From the NCBI GenBank assembly GCA_045634305.1, contig JAZQZZ010000022.1, positions 16,491 through 80,490 of the forward strand: a stretch of 64,000 nucleotides of DNA, written 5' to 3'. The notes below the pieces were generated by a model. The model worked only from the letters and a program-made list of their open reading frames with translations. It was not told where the DNA came from and searched no databases. The stretch is from HGM04593 sp045634305 (lineage in GTDB: Bacteria > Bacteroidota > Bacteroidia > Bacteroidales > Bacteroidaceae). Below are positions 8,568-17,287 of the stretch, one piece after another; the first letter of the stretch is position 1; the number at the start of each line of letters is the position of its first letter. Both the position numbers and the translations under genes were made by a program.

Positions 8568-9698
8568 TTACTCTATACATCCTTTTATTGCTTCCAAATA
8601 TCCCCAACCATTTTTTGTATCTGGCTCAAGATATCCACCCTCGGCCCATTCATTCCATGCGAACACAAAAATCATATCTGTGTTGTAGTATTTTTTTGTG
8701 TTATCTACAAGTTCGGCGAAATATCTCTTAAATTTATCGGGATCTGCTCCTTTGTATGCATATCCTCTCATATTGTGGCGCGGTGTGTTGTCCCAATCGA
8801 CGAAAGCGCAAGGAATCATATTATTTCCCTCGGATGGTCTTATCTTCAAGATGTTTTGCCATGTTGCATCGTAGTCGCATAGTGCAACTTCTGTCTTTTT
8901 CTTTTCGGGAAGAAGGCTTCGCTTGATACCTAATATTCTTTTGATTTCTCTTGAATATTTCATCAGTTTAGGAAACAGCCCCTTGTTTTTATTGTTGAAA
9001 TACATATTCACATAACCGGGATGCATCTCTACTCCATATTTGAAAAGAGATTTGTTCCAACTATTGTCGAAACTCGATGCTGCACTTTGGTATATGTAAG
9101 TCAATCCTTCAAAACCGGCATCTATTGCCATCTTTGTCCAAACGGCAAGCATCTTGTCCAATTTGCGGATTATGTGCGGGACATATACTACCATTATAGG
9201 CTTGTTGTCCTCGCGCATATACCGTGGGTCTTTTAAGAAAGGTAACATATAATTGAAATGGTTCATCCAATCCTGCTCATCGTTGAAATCGTGTGCAATC
9301 AAAACTCTGGGTGCTCTATCAGATGCTTTCCAAGCATCTGTCCAATCGTGGTTGGCCCAACTTATACAATATTTTATATCAATTTCGGGATGTGCTAGTA
9401 GCATCTCCATAGGCTTTTCAAGCAATAGCTTGCCGTTGAACCAATAGTGGTACATACAAAAACCGTATATGCCGTGTTCTTTGGCTATTTTGCATTGCCA
9501 TTTGAGTGTTTCAACGTCACTCAAATCGTAATAGTTCTCATTCAATGGAACACGGGGCTGGTTGTGTCCCTCGAATAGCGGTTTTGCTCCCTTTACATTT
9601 ACCCATTCTGTAAACCCCTTACCCCACCATTCATCATTCTCTGGAATACTATGGAATTGAGGGAGGTATAACGGAATGACTTTTATCTCCTTGCTCAT
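8568..9698 (-). CDS. WbsX-like glycosyltransferase / GH99-like protein
   Basis: This 376-residue protein opens with VIPLYLPQFHSIPENDEWWG and FTEWVNVKGAKPLFEGH, followed by the motif CMYHYWFNGKLLLEKP and, near the end, FVFAWNEWAEGGYLEPD. These are hallmark stretches of the WbsX family (Glyco_tran_WbsX), which share the GH99-like TIM-barrel fold and are common in O-antigen and capsule loci. The exact reaction of WbsX proteins is not settled; they are usually annotated as glycosyltransferases. The start overlaps the stop of the acyltransferase gene by four bases. Confidence 0.88.
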   Translation of the reverse strand: MSKEIKVIPLYLPQFHSIPENDEWWGKGFTEWVNVKGAKPLFEGHNQPRVPLNENYYDLSDVETLKWQCKIAKEHGIYGFCMYHYWFNGKLLLEKPMEMLLAHPEIDIKYCISWANHDWTDAWKASDRAPRVLIAHDFNDEQDWMNHFNYMLPFLKDPRYMREDNKPIMVVYVPHIIRKLDKMLAVWTKMAIDAGFEGLTYIYQSAASSFDNSWNKSLFKYGVEMHPGYVNMYFNNKNKGLFPKLMKYSREIKRILGIKRSLLPEKKKTEVALCDYDATWQNILKIRPSEGNNMIPCAFVDWDNTPRHNMRGYAYKGADPDKFKRYFAELVDNTKKYYNTDMIFVFAWNEWAEGGYLEPDTKNGWGYLEAIKGCIE

Positions 9699-10312
9699 CT
9701 TATTATTTTTATGACTTTTGCAGGAATTCCTGCTGCTACTGAATAATCAGGGATGTCTTTTGTTACCACTGCATTGGCTGCAATTATACACCCTTTGCCA
9801 ATGGTTACATTGGGTAATATTGTTGCCTTGTCACCAATCCACACATTTTCGCCAATGTGAACAGGACCATTTGATTGTATTTTGCGGCCAAAAAGTGGAA
9901 TTTCAACGTCTTCTATATTTGAACCTCCATGGCTGTTATCTGTTATAAGCACAAACCTTCCAATTCCGCTTCCCCTCCCAATTGTGATATTGTTGGCACA
10001 AGTAATATGCGTATATTCACCAATTGAAACATTATCTCCAATTTCAAGCGATGGATGGCTGTTCCTCATTTGATGAGTTGAAATTGTGTTATGGCCCATA
10101 ATGGATGAATTGTCACCTATCGAGATGTTTTGAGGTGATATGAACATTATATTAGGAGCAAGTAAACTGTTTTTGCCGAAATGTTTAAACCCACCTTTCT
10201 GACGGGTTGTTATAAAAGCTCGTTTTACAAGATACCATGGATATGATATCTTTCGTGGAACAATGAGGGACAGATAGCCAAAGAATTTGCCTATCAATAT
10301 AAAAACTTTCAT
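9695..10312 (-). CDS. Hexapeptide-repeat acyltransferase (WcaF/LacA-like)
   Basis: The 205-residue protein has many isoleucine-patch hexapeptide repeats (ISIGDNSSIMG, VSIGEYTHI, ITIGRGSGIG, VHIGENVWIGD, VTIGKGCIIAAN), predicting a left-handed beta-helix trimer. The closing sequence AVVTKDIPDYSVAAGIPAKV is standard for maltose/galactoside-type O-acetyltransferases. It probably O-acetylates a sugar of the repeat unit using acetyl-CoA. It overlaps both the GT4 gene upstream and the WbsX-like gene downstream by four bases, a sign of tight translational coupling. Confidence 0.88.
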   Translation of the reverse strand: MKVFILIGKFFGYLSLIVPRKISYPWYLVKRAFITTRQKGGFKHFGKNSLLAPNIMFISPQNISIGDNSSIMGHNTISTHQMRNSHPSLEIGDNVSIGEYTHITCANNITIGRGSGIGRFVLITDNSHGGSNIEDVEIPLFGRKIQSNGPVHIGENVWIGDKATILPNVTIGKGCIIAANAVVTKDIPDYSVAAGIPAKVIKIIR

Positions 10313-11547
10313 ACTATTTTATTCTCATTTATTATTGCTTCGTATATTTCAACAAGCCTGTTGCCGATTTCTTCTGGATTATGCCTGTTTGTCGCTCTTT
10401 TAATTGCGTTTGAACTGAGCGTGTTGGCAAGTTCCTCATCTGCAATAACTCTTTTTATAAGTGATGCAGCAGTGTATGGCGCATTAGCCGGGAACAATAG
10501 ACCATTAGCGCCATTGTTTACTATTGATGATATTCCACCAACGTTGGTGGCAAGTACCGGAACACCCAAAATCTGCGCTTCACAGATGCTATTTGGCGAG
10601 TTGTCAATGTAACTTGTGTGTACATAGCAGGATGCAGAACATAGTGCATCGACAAGCTCTTCTTTTGATGTGCTTCCCATTGGGTGTACATTTACATCCT
10701 TTGCATTAATTCTATAAACGGATTCATAGAATTTCATTTCGGGTATTCCATATACCTTCCATTCAAAGTCAATGTCTGTAAATCGCTTGAGCAATGATGC
10801 CGTTTTAAGTATCAGGTCACATCCTTTGTACCAGGGACGTGATATTACGCTTATGATTGTTTTTTTCTTTCCATCGGAGTGCTTCCATTGCTTGTTGCTG
10901 TTGATGAATGAATCGCGCAGGGCTTCTTCGCAATGAAAATATGTCGCATTGGGGTTGAATAAGTCGATTAGCGATTTATCCCATTCAGTGCGCCCCATGA
11001 AGTATTTGCACGATTGGATTGTCTCAATTTCCATCTCTGCGCGTTTACGGAATGCTCTTTCACTACGTAAGCCAATTATACGATAACTAAGCGACAAACC
11101 TTTTTTGAATAGGAAATCACTTTTCTTCATTCCTACAGGAAACAATGCGTTATGATATGGGGGAATGCAACCTTGCATGTGAATGACAATAGGAATATTG
11201 GTATGCTTGCATATTGTCCCGAATTCATTTTCGCTGCCAAAAATCTGTATCAGGTCTGGCTTGAAGTCTTCAATTATCTGCAAGTATTTTACGATCCTAT
11301 TTCCATCGTTACTCTTTCCAAACAATTTGCCAACGAGCGAGCGCTCTTCAGTCATAATAGGGTAATATGAAACGCCGTTGTTTTCATACTTGAAACCATT
11401 GTCAGGGAAGTTGAAGGCAACTCCAAGTTCAATATTCTTGTTTTTCCTTACAATTTGCTCAAGCGATGCAATCCAACCGCCACCATTGTGACCATTAGAG
11501 TGTGGATTAAAAAGTGATGGGGTTACCGAGAACCAAAGTATACGCAT
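10309..11547 (-). CDS. Glycosyltransferase family 4
   Basis: A 412-residue GT-B enzyme. The N-terminal domain contains the glycine-rich acceptor loop HNGGGWIASLEQ; the donor domain includes TIISVISRPWYKGCDLILK near residue 235 and SYIDNSPNSICEAQILGVPV near residue 335, whose glutamate and following VLATNVGG match the GT4 donor site. It transfers a sugar with retention of configuration. The four-base overlap with the acyltransferase gene and a six-base gap from the GT92 pseudogene place it firmly in the operon. Confidence 0.87.
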   Translation of the reverse strand: MRILWFSVTPSLFNPHSNGHNGGGWIASLEQIVRKNKNIELGVAFNFPDNGFKYENNGVSYYPIMTEERSLVGKLFGKSNDGNRIVKYLQIIEDFKPDLIQIFGSENEFGTICKHTNIPIVIHMQGCIPPYHNALFPVGMKKSDFLFKKGLSLSYRIIGLRSERAFRKRAEMEIETIQSCKYFMGRTEWDKSLIDLFNPNATYFHCEEALRDSFINSNKQWKHSDGKKKTIISVISRPWYKGCDLILKTASLLKRFTDIDFEWKVYGIPEMKFYESVYRINAKDVNVHPMGSTSKEELVDALCSASCYVHTSYIDNSPNSICEAQILGVPVLATNVGGISSIVNNGANGLLFPANAPYTAASLIKRVIADEELANTLSSNAIKRATNRHNPEEIGNRLVEIYEAIINENKIV

Positions 11548-11553
11548 TGTTTT

Positions 11554-12539
11554 TTATTCTTTATTCAATTGTCTTTTTAACATTGTAAGGTATTTGAATA
11601 TTACCTTATTATTGCTTATATTGTGTTTCTCGTGATTGATAAAAAACCGGTTGCTTTTCCTGATATCTTCGTGAGAAATTGAATGTACATCTCCTTTGTT
11701 TATTTTCTTCTCATACTCTTCGTATGATTTAGAGAAATAGTGATTTAGTTGTATCGTACTTTTATTGGTGGGTTTATACTGCATAGGAAAGAATATGAAC
11801 CTCTTGTTCTCGTTTATCATAGGTAACTTTATCTTGATAGAACCTATTTTGTAACTTACAAAAATATGGTGATGACTAAGTATATTTTTTAGTGCAAACC
11901 GTTCATCTGTGCATAGAATGTACTTCCCTATACCATCAAGCTTTTCCCAAGAGCTTGTATATTGCTCAATAACAAGTTTAGAGTAGTCCGGCTTCATTAT
12001 ACCACATGTTCCAAACATCTGCCAATACATTGTAACCGCTGGATAACCCTCGTAGTTTTTAATCCAGTCTTTTACATTGTACTTGTATTTGGGACAGATG
12101 AACTCGTCCAGGTCAATAAATGTAAGCCAAAATGTTTCACATTTGTACTTTATATAACAGTCGTGGTAAGCCTCCATTTGCGAATGTTTGTATGGCCATT
12201 CTGTGAGTGTTACAAACCCTTCTTCAATATATGAATCTAGGATTTCATGATAATTATCATCGCTGAAATTATTGTATAGATATGGTCAACCCCTATAAGT
12301 TTATGATATTCTATCCATTCTTTAATGTAACATCCTTCATTTTTAAAAATGGCACATATGCTGATGTAATATTTATTCTTCTTTTTCAGTTTCTTTCTTG
12401 TACAATGTAAATACCATCCTATGGGGATAAATAGGACATTTAACAGTTGGTCCACGAAGTTTACAAACATCTTCGATTTGCTCACTTTAAAGTATATGTT
12501 GTTTATAAATCCCATTGTTTTTACTTTTATAAAATTCAA
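11554..12539 (-). pseudogene. Glycosyltransferase family 92, split by a frameshift
   Basis: Two adjacent reading frames together make one GT92-type protein. The first (12539 to 12237) encodes YISICAIFKNEGCYIKEWIE and HKLIGVDHIY, the classic N-terminal part of the family. The second (the open frame containing the ATG at 12177) continues with FWLTFIDLDEFICP, holding the DLDEF metal/donor motif. Between them the second frame is open further upstream and would read YNNFSDDNYHEILDSYIEEG, the expected continuation. Inserting one 4-base CTAT unit near 12274-12284 restores HIYLYNN and a total of 329 residues. So the break is most simply a 4-base deletion in a short tandem. Either the gene is dead, or slippage switches it, or it is a sequencing error. 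Confidence 0.8.
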
Positions 12540-13708
12540 ATTACCGATTTGAATAAATTACTCCATTGCTCCATGATTTTATCAATGGAATGTTGATTTA
12601 AAATGTTTTTTTGCCTTATGTTCTCGAGTATTTGCTCACTATATGAGGTGTCAATCATCATCCGTTTTAAAGTTTTTGAATAATCACTTATAGAGAATGG
12701 TCTTATTGTAAATCCATTTATGCCATCTAAGATGATATCTTCAATACTTTCATAGGAGTTGTATGCAATAGGTATAATGTTATATTGCATTGCTTCTTGA
12801 ATGACACATGGACTTCCTTCAAAACTGCTTGTCATGCATAAAATCTGAGCTTTATGATAATATGGAGATGGGTTGCAATGACCAACAAATTCAATATTCT
12901 TGACATCCCATTTTTTGCATAAGAGTTCATACAAATCTCTGTCTGGTCCATCGCCTACAATAATGAGCCTCCAGTCTTTTTTATCTTTTATTCTTTTCCA
13001 TATTCTAAATAGTCTGTCCAACCTCTTTTGGTATACAAGACGCCCCACAAACAGAACTATGTTCTCTTTTTTATTTTCAATATTCTGTGTTCTTGTTATT
13101 GTTTGCGGGTTGCTTATTGCGTATAACTTAGATGTGTCTTTAATGCCAGCTAAATACTTTAAACTATCAAAGAATTTTTCGGACAAAAGAACTATTGCAT
13201 TTGATTGGTTATAAAAGTACTGGTATTTTGATTTTGTGTATTTTTTTCTCGTGTATATCTGGTATAGTCTCCTTAAAAATAAATATGGTAACAAAAGTGG
13301 GAATTTTATAGTTCCATATTGTATCTTCCAATAGTCCCAATTGTCTTGTACTGCTTTTATTGCTGCTTTAGGATCTGTGTGTATGACTGATATTACAGGA
13401 ACTTTGGGTACAGAAACCTTTATTAGTTCAAGGATAGTTTTGACTTCCGATTGATTAATTATAATGTCAATTTTATGTTTTGCGATGAACGAGGTTAAAA
13501 AAAACTGATTTTCTTTGCTGTTTATTGTGTCGTTGGGTAGAACAAATTGGTTCTCTAACAACAGGTCACAATCAATGGGTGGCAAAGATGATAACATGAC
13601 AACATTATATCCTTTGGTTTGGAAGCATTCTTTTAATATTGAGGTAACCATTTCCACGCCGCCCCGGAACTTGGATACATGTTGGCTCGTAATAAAACAA
13701 ATGTTCAT
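12536..13708 (-). CDS. Glycosyltransferase family 4
   Basis: The 390-residue protein begins with NICFITSQHVSKFRGGVEMV, the acceptor-side glycine loop of GT4 enzymes. The donor domain opens near residue 217 with NIVLFVGRLVYQKRLDRLF and carries an E-x7-E pair in EGSPCVIQEAMQ near residue 315. It should be a retaining glycosyltransferase working on the lipid-linked repeat unit. It overlaps the broken GT92 gene by four bases. The whole region from about 11.5 to 15.7 kb is notably AT-rich, in line with horizontal exchange of capsule cassettes. Confidence 0.87.
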   Translation of the reverse strand: MNICFITSQHVSKFRGGVEMVTSILKECFQTKGYNVVMLSSLPPIDCDLLLENQFVLPNDTINSKENQFFLTSFIAKHKIDIIINQSEVKTILELIKVSVPKVPVISVIHTDPKAAIKAVQDNWDYWKIQYGTIKFPLLLPYLFLRRLYQIYTRKKYTKSKYQYFYNQSNAIVLLSEKFFDSLKYLAGIKDTSKLYAISNPQTITRTQNIENKKENIVLFVGRLVYQKRLDRLFRIWKRIKDKKDWRLIIVGDGPDRDLYELLCKKWDVKNIEFVGHCNPSPYYHKAQILCMTSSFEGSPCVIQEAMQYNIIPIAYNSYESIEDIILDGINGFTIRPFSISDYSKTLKRMMIDTSYSEQILENIRQKNILNQHSIDKIMEQWSNLFKSVI

Positions 13709-13749
13709 ATTCGTGGTGTTTTAAAACGTTCAGTTAATGCAGACGAGAA

Positions 13750-14691
13750 TTACAAAATTAAGTTTTTCAATTTCTTTATATTTATAACAAAAAAACGTAA
13801 TATTGGATTCTTGTGTTTTAATAAAGACATCTCTATAACATTTCCTTTATAGTTGTACTTTTTAATATCTTGAATTAGTAACTTGTGATATGCAGTGCCA
13901 AACCATTGAGGTTTTTTATATGAATATCCAAACAAACTGTTCCAAATTATAAGTCTTCTAGTAATATGTGAATGGGTATATTTGTTCTCATGATCTTTTG
14001 ATAGTGCAGAAAGAAGCTCCTTATGAAATAATGTTTCATGGTCTAAGGAATGTTTAAAACTTATAGTAGTACTATTTTCATTGAGATTGTAGTTGTATAT
14101 TGCTCGATGTAAAATTTTAACATTTTGTTGTGTTTGGAGCCCCAACTTAATATTCATTATTAAATCCTCTCCGTTTATTATTTCTCGTGGTATCTCAAAT
14201 GTTTTTTCAGTAAATAATACTTTCCTAAAGATTTTACCCCAAGGAGCACAACTTAACTGATGTCCTGAAATCAAACAATGTATATAATCGGTTAGTGTAA
14301 TTTGAGTTTCAGATGGATATTCGAAACCTATGGGCTGGCTTATAATAATATCTGTATCAATGTCAATTGCCGATAGTAATACCTCTAATGCGTCTGTTGT
14401 TATTGTATCATCTCCATCAACAAATGTAATCCATTCACAATTCGCCGCCTCCTCAACACCTCGTGCACGAGCGCGTGTTACCCCTGTATTCTCTTGGTGA
14501 ATGACCGTTATGCGTGGGTCTTTATTTGCGTATTCATCGCATATTTTACCGGCATTATCGGGCGTTCCATCGTCTACGAGTATCAGACGAAAGTTTGTGT
14601 AAGTCTGTGCAAGAATGCTTTCAATGCACTCTGCAATATATTTCTCAACCTTGTAGACCGGAACGATTACTCCAATGAGTCCTTGCTTCAT
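13750..14691 (-). CDS. Glycosyltransferase family 2
   Basis: A 313-residue GT2 enzyme with GVIVPVYKVEKYIAECIESI at the start, VDDGTPDNAG near residue 37 and the DXD site FVDGDDTI near residue 90. A basic C-terminal segment (residues 270-313) probably anchors it at the membrane. It lies two bases downstream of the NodZ-like gene. A 41-base gap follows before the next GT4 gene, with no visible terminator, so transcription probably continues. Its sugar donor is unknown. Confidence 0.87.
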   Translation of the reverse strand: MKQGLIGVIVPVYKVEKYIAECIESILAQTYTNFRLILVDDGTPDNAGKICDEYANKDPRITVIHQENTGVTRARARGVEEAANCEWITFVDGDDTITTDALEVLLSAIDIDTDIIISQPIGFEYPSETQITLTDYIHCLISGHQLSCAPWGKIFRKVLFTEKTFEIPREIINGEDLIMNIKLGLQTQQNVKILHRAIYNYNLNENSTTISFKHSLDHETLFHKELLSALSKDHENKYTHSHITRRLIIWNSLFGYSYKKPQWFGTAYHKLLIQDIKKYNYKGNVIEMSLLKHKNPILRFFVINIKKLKNLIL

Positions 14692-14693
14692 TG

Positions 14694-15731
14694 TTAGAAT
14701 TCTATTTTTTCAAATGGTCTGTTATATATCTTTGATGCGGCAAAGGGGTATCCGCTATTGTACATCTGTCCGGTTCGCAAGATGTATATTCTTTCGGCAT
14801 TGGCTATCATAAAGAAATCGAGGAATGTTTTCTCGTATAGCTCGTATTCGTCGCTCCCATTTTGGCCGTCGATGTGCGTGATATTGCCCGGGATAACATA
14901 TACGTAATCAAGTTTTGATGCAGTTTGCAGGAATGTGGCACTGTCAGAATTTACCAAAATGATACGTGCTGGGTGTTTTTTATGCAACAATTGCAGTTGC
15001 TCAATATTTTTTGCTATCAGTTCATTCTGCTCTTCTGTTGTCAATTTACCATGTAATTCTACGGTTTCATTGAAATCGCCAAATAGGTTCATAAAACGGA
15101 ATGAAGTGCTTATATAACCTGCGCCTAATGCCTTCTTTTGTTTCTCTATACTAGTTTGTAGTTGTGGAGATGGCCTAAAAAGTTCATTGAAAAGGGTTGG
15201 GTAGTCACCATTGTAGGAGAATATGGCATTTGTCCTAACATGGAACTCTTTGTAGTTATTCTTGAATTCTCGTCTGAACCATTGTTTCTGTTTTTTTGCC
15301 TCGTAATCACTGCCGTTAAGTGTGTCAATATAACAAATGTCTGTGACCTTAGTGTTATAGTTTAGTTCTTCTTTAGAAACATACCAATTTACCTTATTGG
15401 GCTCAAGGAATTTAACAAGGTTAAATGGACTTGTGAATATGATTTTGAATTCAAGGTTTTTTTCTTTGCACACTTTGTAAACTGAAACAATACCTCTCAA
15501 ACGGTCTGCAAGGCCTCCATTCCTTATTTTACCATCATATATGCATATGACTCTTTTGTTGTCGAGTTGTTTTATCGCAGCGTTTGTGGAGTATTCATCA
15601 AGTGAGATTATCTCGCCTTTCTTGAACCTTATATTTTGGTTCTTCACTTTGTTCCATGAGCGTTTCTCATCGCTAAGGAAAACTTTGGATAATCTCCACT
15701 TGATATTTTTTATCAGACTGCCCAATGTCAT
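14694..15731 (-). CDS. Putative NodZ/fucosyltransferase-like GT-B glycosyltransferase
   Basis: The 345-residue product is not a standard GT2 or GT4 enzyme. Residues 70-85 read IRNGGLADRLRGIVSVYKVC, which resembles the 'GLG-NRL--L' phosphate-binding loop of NodZ- and GT11-type fucosyltransferases. The remaining sequence contains SASFRF-like and LVNSDSATFL stretches also seen in such GT-B proteins. The very basic N-terminus (about 30 residues) may be membrane-associated. The start overlaps the Wzx gene stop by four bases. The family call is by partial motif likeness only; a profile search would be needed to confirm it. It could also be an uncharacterised glycosyltransferase family. Confidence 0.45.
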   Translation of the reverse strand: MTLGSLIKNIKWRLSKVFLSDEKRSWNKVKNQNIRFKKGEIISLDEYSTNAAIKQLDNKRVICIYDGKIRNGGLADRLRGIVSVYKVCKEKNLEFKIIFTSPFNLVKFLEPNKVNWYVSKEELNYNTKVTDICYIDTLNGSDYEAKKQKQWFRREFKNNYKEFHVRTNAIFSYNGDYPTLFNELFRPSPQLQTSIEKQKKALGAGYISTSFRFMNLFGDFNETVELHGKLTTEEQNELIAKNIEQLQLLHKKHPARIILVNSDSATFLQTASKLDYVYVIPGNITHIDGQNGSDEYELYEKTFLDFFMIANAERIYILRTGQMYNSGYPFAASKIYNRPFEKIEF

Positions 15732-17278
15732 TTGATTATCTTTTTGAATAGTTTACTACGAAGCACAAAATCTCTGAAGCCTGAGGAAATTGTATAATAT
15801 GCAATAAAGGTTATAGTTGTTATGATTGCGGCGTATATAGCACCACTTGCAATCAATCCAAACCAATTATTTGTGGGGATATGGTCTTGAATAAATTTAC
15901 CGAATAAAAAATCTGTTGCCCAAAAGGAAATCGCTGTTGCAGATATATTTATTGCAAAGAGTTTCCAATATTTGAGAACTGATAGCTTGAAACCTCGTGA
16001 GAACAGGTAAAATGGTTTCCAAATATATATAATGGCGATAATTGAGGCCAATGGTCCACATAGTACACCCGGTAGCCCCCAATAATATCCGCCGGTAACA
16101 GCAAAAATAACCATTATAAGGCTTTCTGCATATGGTGCCCAAACATCGGCGAACAATCCACAGCCATAGCAGAATTGGTCGAGTACACCACGCGCAATGC
16201 CAAGTCCGCTAAGAATTGCAATTAGTGCTACAGTATAGCCGTTAAGGATATATTCCTCTCCCAACCATACGCCGATGAATTTTGATGCGAATGTGTATAT
16301 GCAGGATGCAGCAATTGATGCAACGAATATTCTTAAAGCGAGCAATTCGCGGAATACTTTTAGTATTCTTTCTTTGTTGCCTTCGGCGATGAGGTTGCCG
16401 ATTGCAGCGCCGGTGCTGTTTATGACGCCTGATATGAGTCCTTCAAGTTTTTGGGTCAGAATTGTATAGTTTGTGTACAATGCAACCATTGGTAGTGACA
16501 CAAAGGAGTAGATGAGGAATGGAGTAAGTTGTCCCTGTACCAAACCGCCTACCTTGTGCGCGAATATCTGTTTGGTGTACTTGATGATTTCAGGGTATTT
16601 CTTGAATATCAGTTTCCCTTGTTTAATCTCGCTCTTGAGCCAAGGGTAGGTCTGGTTTATTTTCCAGTTAAGAATTATTGCATTGATGGTACCGCCGATT
16701 AACTCAATTGCAAGATATATGTAGAAACTGCCAAAATAGATGGCAAGCACCATTTGTAGAATTACTTTGCAGGTTGTGGTTATTTGGAAATAGCCTGTTA
16801 CAATGTAGTTGCGTTGGTCGGCCGAGAGGAGTGCAGCTCGGTAATTGACGAAATAACCAATCATTGAGGCCGCAAGATATGCGTAGAATGCAAAGTATAT
16901 AACTCCAAGTGGAATAGTTGTGTCATTGAATATCAATGGGAGGAACAGCGAACCAATGATACCCAACGATAGGATGGCAAGGCCGATGATGCGGTATAGA
17001 TAGCCAAATACAGAGATTATTTCGTTTATCTTGAACTTGTCGCCGTCTGCAATGGGTTTGTAGAGTACATAGCCGATGGCGGTTCCAATACCGAGCTCGG
17101 CAAGGTTGAGGAACGACAAAAGGCTGCCGACAGTGCCGGTGAAACCTATGAACTCTGCTCCAAGATGGTCGAGCAGTATTTTGCGGGTAAAGAATGCTGT
17201 AATGAACGATGCAAAGTAGCATATTAAGTTAATCTTTGCATTGAGCATCGTTTTCTTTACTCTAGATTCTTTTGGCAT
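15728..17278 (-). CDS. Wzx-like polysaccharide flippase (MOP superfamily)
   Basis: The 516-residue integral membrane protein begins with a short basic cytoplasmic tail followed by INLICYFASFITAFFTRKIL and LGAEFIGFTGTVGSLLSFLN, typical of the polysaccharide-transporter branch of the MOP flippases. Around 12-14 hydrophobic segments can be counted. Wzx proteins move undecaprenyl-linked repeat units across the inner membrane so that Wzy can polymerise them. Nine bases separate it from the PHP phosphatase gene upstream. Composition starts to drop in GC from here towards the glycosyltransferase genes. Confidence 0.87.
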   Translation of the reverse strand: MPKESRVKKTMLNAKINLICYFASFITAFFTRKILLDHLGAEFIGFTGTVGSLLSFLNLAELGIGTAIGYVLYKPIADGDKFKINEIISVFGYLYRIIGLAILSLGIIGSLFLPLIFNDTTIPLGVIYFAFYAYLAASMIGYFVNYRAALLSADQRNYIVTGYFQITTTCKVILQMVLAIYFGSFYIYLAIELIGGTINAIILNWKINQTYPWLKSEIKQGKLIFKKYPEIIKYTKQIFAHKVGGLVQGQLTPFLIYSFVSLPMVALYTNYTILTQKLEGLISGVINSTGAAIGNLIAEGNKERILKVFRELLALRIFVASIAASCIYTFASKFIGVWLGEEYILNGYTVALIAILSGLGIARGVLDQFCYGCGLFADVWAPYAESLIMVIFAVTGGYYWGLPGVLCGPLASIIAIIYIWKPFYLFSRGFKLSVLKYWKLFAINISATAISFWATDFLFGKFIQDHIPTNNWFGLIASGAIYAAIITTITFIAYYTISSGFRDFVLRSKLFKKIIK

Positions 17279-17287
17279 AACTTAAAA

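Noticed and set aside
12237..12539. Programmed ribosomal frameshift to make full-length GT92
   Set aside because: No slippery heptamer with a downstream structure is visible at the break, and a single 4-base insertion gives a perfect family match; a deletion is the simpler reading.
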